Shown here piece after piece: positions 17,458-25,513 of a stretch of DNA of 64,000 nucleotides. The notes beneath the pieces are model-generated. The model saw nothing but the letters and a program-made list of their open reading frames with translations. It was not told the origin of the DNA and did not search any database. The position numbers were made by a program, and so were the translations under genes. Position 1 is the stretch's first letter. Each line of letters opens with the position of its first letter. Origin of the DNA: Haloferax litoreum (lineage in GTDB: Archaea; Halobacteriota; Halobacteria; Halobacteriales; Haloferacaceae); contig NZ_WKJO01000001.1 in assembly GCF_009674605.1 (NCBI RefSeq), positions 2,852,001-2,916,000 on the forward strand. Reading direction: 5' to 3'.

Positions 17458-18039
17458 GTGTCGAACGCGCCGCTCACCGTTTCGCTGAACGCCGAGCGCC
17501 CTCACGACCTTTCGGTCTCGCCATCGTTCTCGACGACCGGTTCGTTCACCGTCGAACTCGAAAATCTCGGACAGGCGGTTCACGTCCACCTCAACATCGA
17601 CGACGACCTCTCGCGCGTCGTCACGTTGGCCAACGGAAATCACTTCGTCGACGGCGGCCAGACGAAGTCGGTTCGGTTGCCGGTTTCGCCGCCGGCAGAA
17701 CCGGTGAGCGGAAAGCTCAAAATCGTCTCCGGATACGGGTCGGAGACGGCGTACGTCGACGTGACCGTCAACCCCGGACAGGGTGGTAAACCCCCCGTCG
17801 AGATAGACGAGACGCTCTCGAAACCACCACAGGTCGAATCGAACGACGGCCTCGTGGGTTCGCTCGGCGAAGCCTTGCCACGGGTCGACCCACGAGCAGG
17901 ACCGCTCTTGCTTCTCGCCGCCGTCGCACTCGCCCTCGCCGTCGCTGTCGCATCGGTGTTCGAGAGTCTCGCCATCACACTCGGTGCTGTCGTCGTCGTG
18001 GGTGGGGTCTTCGCGGCGTTGACACTGGCGATTCGGTGA
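17458..18039 (+). CDS. Haloarchaeal protein with Ig-like domain and C-terminal membrane hairpin
   Basis: A 193-residue protein. Residues 1-110 are beta-rich and resemble an immunoglobulin-like or CARDB-type domain (LTVSLNAERPHDLSV, SFTVELENLGQAVHVHL). A Pro/Asp-rich linker follows. Two hydrophobic helices at about 143-162 and 168-190 end the protein. There is no N-terminal signal, so the beta domain probably faces the cytoplasm. The start is GTG, set by the T-rich box 25 bases before it. I recall it as a conserved haloarchaeal DUF family, function unknown. Confidence 0.7.
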   Translation: MSNAPLTVSLNAERPHDLSVSPSFSTTGSFTVELENLGQAVHVHLNIDDDLSRVVTLANGNHFVDGGQTKSVRLPVSPPAEPVSGKLKIVSGYGSETAYVDVTVNPGQGGKPPVEIDETLSKPPQVESNDGLVGSLGEALPRVDPRAGPLLLLAAVALALAVAVASVFESLAITLGAVVVVGGVFAALTLAIR

Positions 18040-18081
18040 AAGAGACGCGCGACTGAAAGCCGCGTCCCGTCTTCGAGTCAG

Positions 18082-19167
18082 TTACTCGTCGTCGGTCGGG
18101 ACGCCACAGAGGTTTCCGTCTTCGTCGAACAACTTCGCGCGGAGGAACCGAGTCCGGTACCGGTTGGCACCTTCGTACACGTCCGCCTCGCGGATGTCGT
18201 CGATTCGGCCGTCGGCGACGGCCTCGATGATTTCTTCGACCTGTGCTTTCTCCGACGGCGTCAGTTCGAACTCGTAGGTCTGCGTCTCTTCGCCTTCGAG
18301 ACGCGTCCACTTTCGAGAGGCCGCGATGACGAGTGAACACGGTTCGCGGCACGGGAAGACGCCGTCGCCGCCGTCCACGTCGAGGTCCGTCTCGTCGTCG
18401 CACTGCCATTCGCGGCGCTTCACACACTGCGAGTCGTCACAACAGGCCTCGGCGACCCAGTCGACGTGTTCGTGGCCGTCGCCGCGGTTCCACGTCTCGA
18501 TGACGCTGTACATCCCGGTCTGCCGACCAATCGTATCCTCCCAGTGTTCCACGTCGAGCGTTCCCTCGCGCTCGCGGTACCAGTTCGGAACGGACGCTGG
18601 GTAGAACGTCTCGACCGTTTCGACGAGAGTATGAGCGTCGATGTCCGGAAAGACCCATCCACCGGCGAGGTTGTTCCCTGACTTCAGTGGTCGGTAGCGA
18701 CCGTTCTCGTCGTAGGTGGACAGTTGTCGGGCAGCGAGTGGGTCGTGGTACGGGTCCAACTCGTCTGTGTCCACGTCGGCATCGTCGACGTGCCGAACGT
18801 CGTAGACGCGTGTGTCATCGTCGAGTTCGACCGTGATTCGAAGTTGTCCCCACTCTGTGGAGACGCCATTGCGGAGCGCTTCGTATCGTTCGTTGAGGGG
18901 TCGTTCGTCGAAGCCTTCGACCCACTGCAAGAAGGCTCGACGGTGCTGGGATACGTCGCCGACAACGTCTGACCAGAAGTGCCAATCGTGGCCGGCTTCG
19001 TCCGCCCACTGCGTAAAGAGGTCGTACAGTTCGTCTTCTGAGAGGTTTTCGAACGTCATCTCTGGTGTGTCGAGGCGGTACGTCCCGTCCTCGAACGTGA
19101 CTGCAAATCCGTCGTGCTCGATACCGTCCCTTGCAGCGTCTACGACCGCGTCGATGTGGTTGCTCAC
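18082..19167 (-). CDS. DR2241-type Cys-rich protein paired with CbiX
   Basis: A 361-residue protein with homology, as I recognise it, to the DR2241 family that accompanies sirohydrochlorin chelatases. The C-terminal half holds a Cys cluster (ACCDDSQC, then REWQC, then FPCREPC, about residues 245-290) that could bind an Fe-S cluster. The last 60 residues form a helical tail. GTG 19167 is chosen because it lies two bases after the cbiX stop; an upstream extension would run into cbiX. This close pairing suggests a shared job in cobalamin or sirohaem precursor handling, not proven. Confidence 0.75.
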   Translation of the reverse strand: MSNHIDAVVDAARDGIEHDGFAVTFEDGTYRLDTPEMTFENLSEDELYDLFTQWADEAGHDWHFWSDVVGDVSQHRRAFLQWVEGFDERPLNERYEALRNGVSTEWGQLRITVELDDDTRVYDVRHVDDADVDTDELDPYHDPLAARQLSTYDENGRYRPLKSGNNLAGGWVFPDIDAHTLVETVETFYPASVPNWYREREGTLDVEHWEDTIGRQTGMYSVIETWNRGDGHEHVDWVAEACCDDSQCVKRREWQCDDETDLDVDGGDGVFPCREPCSLVIAASRKWTRLEGEETQTYEFELTPSEKAQVEEIIEAVADGRIDDIREADVYEGANRYRTRFLRAKLFDEDGNLCGVPTDDE

Positions 19168-19168
19168 G

Positions 19169-20041
19169 TTAGACCTCCTCCGTTGCCCGTGTCTTCTCAC
19201 GGACGACTTCGAGCGCGTCACCGATATCTGCCCCTGCGTCGGCGGCGCGTTCGAGCACCACATCTGCCATCAGGCCCTCGGTTCCCACGGCACCGGCGTA
19301 CCAGATACGGTGGCCATCGACCACGGCGGGCACGTCGTAGCCTGTCCGGTAGTCGTCGGTCAGGCCCATGTCCTCGGGGATGTCTTCTTGCGTGTGGAAC
19401 CCGTCGGCGACGAACAACGGGACGACGACGATGTCCTCGGAGTCGAAGTAGTCGGTCACGTCGTCGACTTCTGGGTCTTCGTCCATGTAGAGCGCCTGCA
19501 CCTCGTCGAAGCGGCCCATCTGCCGAATCCGGTCGGCGTGGTACTCGATGGCTTTCGCGGAGTTCTCGTTGCGCTCGGTTCCGTGACCGACGACGGCGAG
19601 GCCGAACCCGTCGCCGACGTTCGGGTCACCGGTGACGGACTCCGCTCGGCGGACGATAACGTCGGTCATCGCTTCGTGGGTCCCGACCGGTCCGCAGTAG
19701 TGGACTGTTTTCTCGGGGACGTCTTCGGCAGTGAGCGTGACGTGCGACGCCGAGAGGCCATCTGAGTCCCAGTCTGCCACGTCCCACCCGTCGAGACGGA
19801 GTTCACGTGGGATGACTTGCTCTGTGAAGTAGCCCTCACTGATGAACAGTGGGACGACGTACACCTCGTCGGCCTCCACGGTCCTGAGAACCTCCCGAAT
19901 CGATGGCTCTTCTTTCCAGAAGCCGGTTCGGACCTCGTCGAACGCGCCGACCTCACGGATGGTGTCCGCGTGGTCGTAGGTCGGCGTACTCGAATCCGGG
20001 TTCAGGTGCGACCCGTGCGCCACGATGACCAGCGCTTGCAT
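19169..20041 (-). CDS. cbiX: Tandem-domain sirohydrochlorin cobaltochelatase
   Basis: Inserts cobalt (or another divalent metal) into sirohydrochlorin early in anaerobic cobalamin synthesis. The 290-residue protein is an internal duplication of the CbiX fold: residues 1-115 (VIVAHGSHLNPD, VVPLFISEGYFTEQVIPRE) and about 145-255 (LAVVGHGTERNENS, VVPLFVADGFHTQEDIPED). The second half keeps both expected metal His residues (GHG and GFHT). The first half keeps AHGSH but has Phe where the second His should be (GYFT). A helical tail ends the protein. The DR2241-type gene follows immediately. Confidence 0.88.
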   Translation of the reverse strand: MQALVIVAHGSHLNPDSSTPTYDHADTIREVGAFDEVRTGFWKEEPSIREVLRTVEADEVYVVPLFISEGYFTEQVIPRELRLDGWDVADWDSDGLSASHVTLTAEDVPEKTVHYCGPVGTHEAMTDVIVRRAESVTGDPNVGDGFGLAVVGHGTERNENSAKAIEYHADRIRQMGRFDEVQALYMDEDPEVDDVTDYFDSEDIVVVPLFVADGFHTQEDIPEDMGLTDDYRTGYDVPAVVDGHRIWYAGAVGTEGLMADVVLERAADAGADIGDALEVVREKTRATEEV

Positions 20042-20204
20042 GTCCGGGGGTTATGACGGGACTGTCTTATGGACTTCGCATCCCGGAAAGGAATCTTCGC
20101 GTTCGGCCAACTCAGGTTCGCCACCCGTTCAGGTGGGCACACGATACGGTGGCGGGATACGCCGAGGGCGCGGTTTTTTGCGCTCGGACGACGACCCCTC
20201 GACC

Positions 20205-20699
20205 ATGTCTCTCGCCGCCGACGCACGCGACGCCGTCCGTGAACGACCGTTCCTCCTCGCCGCCCTCCGCGCGGGTGTCGTCAACTACGCCGCTGCCGCG
20301 GCCTATCTGGACCTCGGCGACGACGACGCAGTCGCTGCCGCGCTTCGCCGATTCGCCGACGACCTGTCCGACCTCGAATCTGAGTCTCGTGAGGTGACAG
20401 TCACGATGCGAAGCGGCGTCGGCCTCGTCGGCGAAGATATCGAGGAGTCGGACGGCGACCCGGTCCTCTCGGTCGCGGGGGTCGAACTCGCGGGGGGTGG
20501 GCCGCTCACTGCAATCATCGCCGAGGGCGACGTGGGAACGGATTACCTCACGACGGTTCTGTCCCGACTCGACGCCGAGTCGGTCGTGGTCGACGCTGCG
20601 GGCGTCGCGGGTGATTCCTTGGCCGTCGTCGTCCCACGTCGACAAGGTGCGGCCGCTCTGCGAATCGTCGAATCTGCGAGCGAATCAGTCTACGTCTGA
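20205..20699 (+). CDS. Conserved haloarchaeal protein of unknown function
   Basis: A 164-residue protein. The first 75 residues are helical (MSLAADARDAVRERPFLLAA, then YLDLGDDDAVAAALRRFADD) and resemble a small helix-turn-helix-like unit. The C-terminal 90 residues alternate strand and helix and look like a regulatory alpha/beta (ACT-like) domain. It has no cysteines, signal or membrane segments. The start ATG is 25-30 bases after a T-rich box (GTTTTTTG at about 20173-20180), as expected for a leaderless gene. I recall a haloarchaeal DUF but no function. Confidence 0.65.
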   Translation: MSLAADARDAVRERPFLLAALRAGVVNYAAAAAYLDLGDDDAVAAALRRFADDLSDLESESREVTVTMRSGVGLVGEDIEESDGDPVLSVAGVELAGGGPLTAIIAEGDVGTDYLTTVLSRLDAESVVVDAAGVAGDSLAVVVPRRQGAAALRIVESASESVYV

Positions 20700-20762
20700 G
20701 TGGGTCTGCTGTCCCCCGTACCGTGACGAGAGCTATTTGCCTTCACCGCAGCAACAACTGCC

Positions 20763-21311
20763 ATGAGTACCGGCAAAGTCACACTCTACATCGCAGCGAG
20801 TGTCGACGGCTACATCGCCGACGACGATGGTGGGGTCGAGTGGCTCGACGAATTCGAGCAGGATTCAGCGAACGGCGATATCGCCGACGCCTACGAGGAG
20901 TTCTTCGCGAGCATCGATTGTCTGGTTATGGGGGCAACGACGTACGAGCAGATACTCACCTTCGGCGAGTGGCCATACGGAGACAGACCGACGTACGTGT
21001 TGACTCACAGAGACCTGCCACGGGCCACCGATGCAGTCGAGTTCGTTGACGGGGATATCGGTTCTGTGGCGACCGAACTCGAGCGTGAGTACGACCACAC
21101 CTGGCTGGTCGGCGGCGCACAACTCGCCCGGAAATTTCTGGACGCGAACCACGTCGACGAACTTCGTCTCTCGCTCATTCCAGTCCTCTTGGGAAGCGGA
21201 ATTCCACTGTTCGAGAGAAACGACGAGACGTACGGCTTACAGCATCTCGACACGAGAACCTACGACTCTGGAATCGTCGAACTCCACTACGAGGTCACCG
21301 CGAGACGGTGA
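20763..21311 (+). CDS. Dihydrofolate reductase-like (RibD C-terminal) protein
   Basis: A 182-residue reductase-like protein with the RibD C-terminal/DHFR fold. It opens VTLYIAASVDGYIADDDGG, has MGATTYEQIL (NADPH-binding region) near residue 58 and ends with the WLVGGAQLARKFLDANHVDE and LRLSLIPVLLGSGIPLF blocks typical of the family. Members include riboflavin-pathway reductases and many stand-alone proteins of unknown substrate. This one lacks a deaminase domain, so a role in riboflavin synthesis is not established. Its promoter must lie in the 63 bases before the ATG. Confidence 0.82.
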   Translation: MSTGKVTLYIAASVDGYIADDDGGVEWLDEFEQDSANGDIADAYEEFFASIDCLVMGATTYEQILTFGEWPYGDRPTYVLTHRDLPRATDAVEFVDGDIGSVATELEREYDHTWLVGGAQLARKFLDANHVDELRLSLIPVLLGSGIPLFERNDETYGLQHLDTRTYDSGIVELHYEVTARR

Positions 21312-21432
21312 ACTGTCCGGCAGAATATCTGCACCCACCGACTGGGACGGACAGCGTCCGACCGGAACCAAAACCGCGTGGAACCGACGGGTTCCGACGG
21401 GTTGAAAACCGTCCCACGAGTACCCGAGAGCA

Positions 21433-22920
21433 ATGACGCTGTCCGTGACCAACACGCTGACGGGAGAACGCGAGGACTTCGAGCCTCGAAGCGACGACGA
21501 CGTGTTGCTCTACGTCTGTGGACTGACGGTCTCGGACGACGCTCACCTCGGTCACGCCCGCCTCTGGATGCACGCGGACATCATGCACCGATGGCTCGAA
21601 TACGAGGGCTACCGCGTCCACCACGTCGAGAACTTCACCGACGTGAACGAGAAGATTGCCGCTCGCATCGGTGAAGACGACCTCGGTGACGACGAATCGA
21701 CCGTCGCCGAACACTTCGTCGGCGACGTCATCCGCGACATGCGCGGCCTCAACCTGAAACGGGCGGAAGTCTACCCGCGCGTCTCCGAACACATCCCCGA
21801 GATTATCGACCTCATCCAGACACTCGTCGAGCGCGGTCACGCCTACGAGTCGAACGGGTCGGTCTACTTCGACGTGACCACGTTCGAGGACTACGGCAAA
21901 CTCTCGAACCAGCGAGTCGACGAACTGGAGTCGCAGGGCGATTCTGCCGAACGCTCCGAGAAGCGGAACGCCGCGGACTTCGCGCTCTGGAAGGCAGGTG
22001 CCGTCAGTCCCGAGACGGCCGCCGAACACCGTAACCCGGACCTCGAACCCCTCACGGACCCGTGCGGTGAGACGTGGGACTCGCCGTGGGGAGAGGGTCG
22101 CCCCGGGTGGCACATCGAGTGCTCGGCGATGTCCATGACGCACCTCGACGAGACCATCGACATCCACGTCGGCGGCCGTGACCTCGTGTTCCCCCACCAC
22201 GAGAACGAAATTGCCCAGTCGGAGGCCGCGACGGGTCACCAGTTCGCCCGCTACTGGCTCCACGTCGGCTTGCTCCAGACCGACGGCGACAAGATGAGTT
22301 CCAGCCTCGGGAACTTCTTCTACGTGGACAACGCCCTCGACGAATTCGGCGTCGACGTGATTCGGACGTTCTACCTCTCGACGGCCTACGGGTCGGAACA
22401 GACCTACTCCGAGGAGACGATTTCGGAGGCAGAAGAGCGCTGGGAGCGACTCGAACGGGCGTACGAGGCGGCCGTCGAGGCGTGCGATAGCCCCGCCGCG
22501 CGAACCAAAGTCGAGGCGACCGACCTCCGAGAGACGGTCGAATCGACCCGCGAGAGTTTCCGCGAGGCGATGAACGACGACTTCAACGTCCGCGAGGCGA
22601 TGGCCGAACTCCTCGGACTGGCGAGCGCCGTCAACCGCCACCTCGACGCGGGCGACGAGTACGACTACCGCGCGCTCCGCGACGCAATCGAGACGTTCGA
22701 AGCCCTCGGCGGCGAGGTGTTCGGCCTGTCGTTCGGCGAGGGGGCCGACGATGGCGACGTGTCCATCGCCGCGGACCTCGTCCAACTCGTCTTGGACGTG
22801 CGCGAGGCAGAGCGTGACGCGGGCAACTACGAACGCGCCGATGGTCTCCGCGACGACTTGGAGGCGCTCGGCGTCGACGTCGAAGACGGTTCCGACGGCG
22901 CGACGTTCCGGTTCGAGTAG
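21433..22920 (+). CDS. cysS: Cysteinyl-tRNA synthetase
   Basis: Charges tRNA-Cys with cysteine; class I synthetase, 495 residues. The zinc-binding and HIGH region reads CGLTVSDDAHLGHARLWM (HLGH as the HIGH variant), further zinc ligands come in the segment around GWHIECSAM and HHENE, and KMSSSLGNF is the KMSKS motif near residues 285-292. The C-terminal third is the helical anticodon-binding and DALR-type domain. The gene ends at 22920, exactly next to the stop of the convergent HTH gene at 22921. Confidence 0.97.
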   Translation: MTLSVTNTLTGEREDFEPRSDDDVLLYVCGLTVSDDAHLGHARLWMHADIMHRWLEYEGYRVHHVENFTDVNEKIAARIGEDDLGDDESTVAEHFVGDVIRDMRGLNLKRAEVYPRVSEHIPEIIDLIQTLVERGHAYESNGSVYFDVTTFEDYGKLSNQRVDELESQGDSAERSEKRNAADFALWKAGAVSPETAAEHRNPDLEPLTDPCGETWDSPWGEGRPGWHIECSAMSMTHLDETIDIHVGGRDLVFPHHENEIAQSEAATGHQFARYWLHVGLLQTDGDKMSSSLGNFFYVDNALDEFGVDVIRTFYLSTAYGSEQTYSEETISEAEERWERLERAYEAAVEACDSPAARTKVEATDLRETVESTRESFREAMNDDFNVREAMAELLGLASAVNRHLDAGDEYDYRALRDAIETFEALGGEVFGLSFGEGADDGDVSIAADLVQLVLDVREAERDAGNYERADGLRDDLEALGVDVEDGSDGATFRFE

Positions 22921-23571
22921 TCAGTGGATTCCGCCCAATTCTTCGCCGCGTTCTGAGATGAACCACCGAATCACACTTCCTTCCGCGCGGTGGAGAACTT
23001 CGCTCGCAGACGACGGGGCGATTCCGACCTCGTCTGCGACTTCTGAGAGTGTACACCGCCTCGGCGAGTCGTAATAGCCGGCGTCGACGGCCGTTTCGAG
23101 GACGTGCCACTGGTGGTCTGTGAGGAAGTCGGTGTCGTCGAGCGATTGGGAGACCATGGTCACGTCGAACGTCCACCCAAGGGACCGAAGTGTCTCGCCG
23201 AACCGCGAGAGCCTATCTGTAGACGTCGTCACTCGGAAGGTCAATACGCCATCCCGAATCGTATACGGGAACGCCGGAAGGATATCGGAGTCGCGAACTG
23301 CTCGATAGAGTTCGGAGACGTCCGTCTCGTAGCGGAAGACAGCACGGCCTTCGTAGCGGTCGAGTAGTTCGAACGCGCGAACCGAGGGGACCGCTCGAAG
23401 TTGGTCGAGCAGTTCGTCGAGGTCGTCTGCGTGGACTTCCACGAGTCCGTAACTTCGGTCCGGTTCTTCGATTCCAGAGAGGTACCGAAAGAGCGCGTCG
23501 GGGTGGTCACGGGAGATGGCCGTCACGCCGAACTCTTCGGCGAGCGGTATCTCAATCGTCGCCGTCACCAT
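22921..23571 (-). CDS. Bacterio-opsin-activator-type HTH-10 regulator
   Basis: A 216-residue haloarchaeal regulator. An N-terminal alpha/beta sensor-like region (residues 1-150) precedes a HTH-10 domain: LTDHQWHVLETAVDAGYYDS, then CTLSEVADEVGIAPSSASEVLHRAE (given here in part) and a short tail. The pattern LTxxQ...GYYDxPR...A...GI..S..SE.L is diagnostic. It is divergent from the metallo-beta-lactamase gene at 23688 across 116 bases, so control of that gene is a reasonable guess. The sensed ligand is unknown. Confidence 0.85.
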   Translation of the reverse strand: MVTATIEIPLAEEFGVTAISRDHPDALFRYLSGIEEPDRSYGLVEVHADDLDELLDQLRAVPSVRAFELLDRYEGRAVFRYETDVSELYRAVRDSDILPAFPYTIRDGVLTFRVTTSTDRLSRFGETLRSLGWTFDVTMVSQSLDDTDFLTDHQWHVLETAVDAGYYDSPRRCTLSEVADEVGIAPSSASEVLHRAEGSVIRWFISERGEELGGIH

Positions 23572-23687
23572 GTCGCTACGTCGATACGCAGAGCAGCGAG
23601 TTAGCCGCTCCGCTCACGGGGGAGTATTTGAATAGCCGAGGATGTTCGGACAAACGTACAGGCTGACTGCTCACTTCCTCAGTGTCG

Positions 23688-24533
23688 ATGGCAACCGAAC
23701 GACCCGTCTCGACCACACAGGAAACGACGCAGACGACGGTTCACGTGTTCCACACTGGTGCCGTGAACATCGACCGAGCGCTCGCGTTTAGGGAGCAGAC
23801 ACGCCACCCGATGCCCTACACCGGATGGCTTCGGCCGAAGTCCAAGCGGATGTGGGTACCCGTCTCTGCCTACCTCATCGACCATCCAGAGGGGCCCGTC
23901 TTCGTCGACACCGGGTGGCACAGCGACATCCGGACCGACCAGCGCGGACACCTCGGGTTCCTCTCGTCGACGATGTACTGGGGCCGCCTCCCTGCCGGGC
24001 AAGCGGTCCACGAGCAACTGGCGTCGCTTGGCGTCCGGCCCGAAGACCTCGAATACGTCGTCATGTCCCACCTCCACTCCGACCACGCGAGCGGACTGGC
24101 ACACGTCCGAGACGCGGAGCACATCGTCGTCAGCGCTTCCGAGTGGGACGCACGCAACGATTTCGGGTACATCCCCTCGATGTGGGACGGTATCGACGTC
24201 ACGCCGTTGGACCTGACGGAGATTCCATTCGGGCCGTTCAAACAGGGCCTCGACCTCTTCGGCGATGGCCTCGTCTACCTCGTCTTCACGCCGGGTCACA
24301 GCGCCGGCCACGTGTCCGTCCTCACCAAGACGGGTGCCGGGTGGGTGCTCCTTGCTGGTGACGTGGGATACGCCGCGAAATCGTGGGAAGGCGGCATCCT
24401 CCCGGGCGTCACGACCAACGACCGAGACATGCACGCCTCGCTGACGTGGGTGAAAGACTTCGCCACTCGCGACGACTGCGTCGCGGCCTTCGCCAACCAC
24501 GACCCAGACGTGACGCCGACGACGGTCGGCTGA
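23688..24533 (+). CDS. Metallo-beta-lactamase fold hydrolase, AHL-lactonase-like
   Basis: A 281-residue zinc hydrolase. The metal signature SHLHSDHASGL (HxHxDH, about residues 125-132), the later GHSAGHVSV and LLAGDVGYAA provide the remaining His and Asp ligands. The N-terminal YLIDHPEGPVFVDTGWH resembles N-acyl homoserine lactonases of the AttM/AiiA group, though glyoxalase-II-like or other ester hydrolysis is possible. ATG 23688 is chosen over GTG 23682 because it is closer to the family start and lies behind the TATA-like AGTATTTGAA near 23623. The divergent HTH-10 regulator may control it. Confidence 0.82.
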   Translation: MATERPVSTTQETTQTTVHVFHTGAVNIDRALAFREQTRHPMPYTGWLRPKSKRMWVPVSAYLIDHPEGPVFVDTGWHSDIRTDQRGHLGFLSSTMYWGRLPAGQAVHEQLASLGVRPEDLEYVVMSHLHSDHASGLAHVRDAEHIVVSASEWDARNDFGYIPSMWDGIDVTPLDLTEIPFGPFKQGLDLFGDGLVYLVFTPGHSAGHVSVLTKTGAGWVLLAGDVGYAAKSWEGGILPGVTTNDRDMHASLTWVKDFATRDDCVAAFANHDPDVTPTTVG

Positions 24534-24549
24534 CCGGTATCGAACGCGC

Positions 24550-25032
24550 CTATCTGTCGGGCGAGAACCGAACGACTGCGAGTTCCTCCGTCGCCTCGGA
24601 GAGTTGTACAGTCGGTTCAGGAGAGTCGTTCGAGAGTCCTAACCCGCGCGCCATGAACGGGTGGGAAGATGTGTAGATATCGAGCAGTCGCACTGCCGTC
24701 TCGCCCGTGGTGACTTCACTCATCGCAGTGTACCGGCCTCCGCGATACCAGACGTGACACGCCGTTGGGTCGCGAAATTTCTTCCACCAGTTGCTGTCGG
24801 CCTTCGGCGTGACGACGACGAGGTCATTCTGCGCCGTGGCGTAGACGACGGGGAACGTGTACCGGCGGCCACTCTGTCGCCCGACGTACGAGACCAGCAC
24901 GAACCACCGACTGGCGAGTCGGTGAAGCGGCGATTTGAGGAGTCGCCGTAAGAACGGGTTCGCGAACCGCTGTTCGAGCGTTCGTTGTGCATCAGAGATG
25001 CGAGGAGCGGCCGACGACGAGGCGGAACTCAT
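24550..25032 (-). CDS. Deazaflavin (F420)-dependent nitroreductase-like protein
   Basis: A 160-residue split-beta-barrel protein of the DDN/nitroreductase-quinone reductase type. Diagnostic parts are FVLVSYVGRQSGRRYTFPVVYA (quoted in part, about residues 44-65), VVVTPKADSNWWKKFRDP and the helix near 110-130. Family members use F420 or FMN to reduce quinones or nitro compounds; haloarchaea make F420. The start ATG 25032 opens a Ser/Ala-rich stretch and an internal start is possible. It shares strand and a 42-base gap with the DUF357 gene upstream. Confidence 0.75.
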   Translation of the reverse strand: MSSASSSAAPRISDAQRTLEQRFANPFLRRLLKSPLHRLASRWFVLVSYVGRQSGRRYTFPVVYATAQNDLVVVTPKADSNWWKKFRDPTACHVWYRGGRYTAMSEVTTGETAVRLLDIYTSSHPFMARGLGLSNDSPEPTVQLSEATEELAVVRFSPDR

Positions 25033-25074
25033 GGTGTCAATACGCGAACGTGGGCTAAATTATCTCCCGACGAT

Positions 25075-25359
25075 TCACATCGTAAAGAGGTGCGAGTCGT
25101 CCGGGATATCGAACAGTCCCATTCGGACACCCGCATCGAGCCATCCATATCCGTAGGAGAACGACGCCAGCGCGTTGACCCAATCGTCTGCGTCCTTGAA
25201 GTGACGGCCGTCGTCGAGGTACGATTCGGCCATCTCCAGACAGTCGGCGGCGGCGTGTCCGAGGTGTGTCTCCTCGGGGACGGCTTGGACTGCTTCGCCG
25301 AGGGCGTCGGCGAGCATCTGCTCGTAGCGGTTCGTCTTCTCGTGAAGGTCGGCGGACAT
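25075..25359 (-). CDS. DUF357 family protein
   Basis: A 94-residue all-helical archaeal protein of the DUF357 type. Markers are KTNRYEQMLADAL, HAAADCLEMAESYLDDGRHF and the aromatic SFSYGYGWLDAGVRMGLF. The family forms helical bundles and is present in many archaea without assigned function. ATG 25359 is chosen because the 27 upstream residues of the longer frame are basic and atypical. It is likely co-transcribed with the nitroreductase-like gene. Confidence 0.8.
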   Translation of the reverse strand: MSADLHEKTNRYEQMLADALGEAVQAVPEETHLGHAAADCLEMAESYLDDGRHFKDADDWVNALASFSYGYGWLDAGVRMGLFDIPDDSHLFTM

Positions 25360-25513
25360 AGCGAGATGTGCGTCGGCGACTGATACTGGTCTTTCGCTCC
25401 GGCGTCGGTGCGGTGGGTCGGTCCAGCATCTGGTATGCAATCACGTGGCGGTGTTGTAGCCATCCTCGCAATACAGCGCAAGCTTAAGGCACCGGTATAG
25501 CGAACAACGGACT

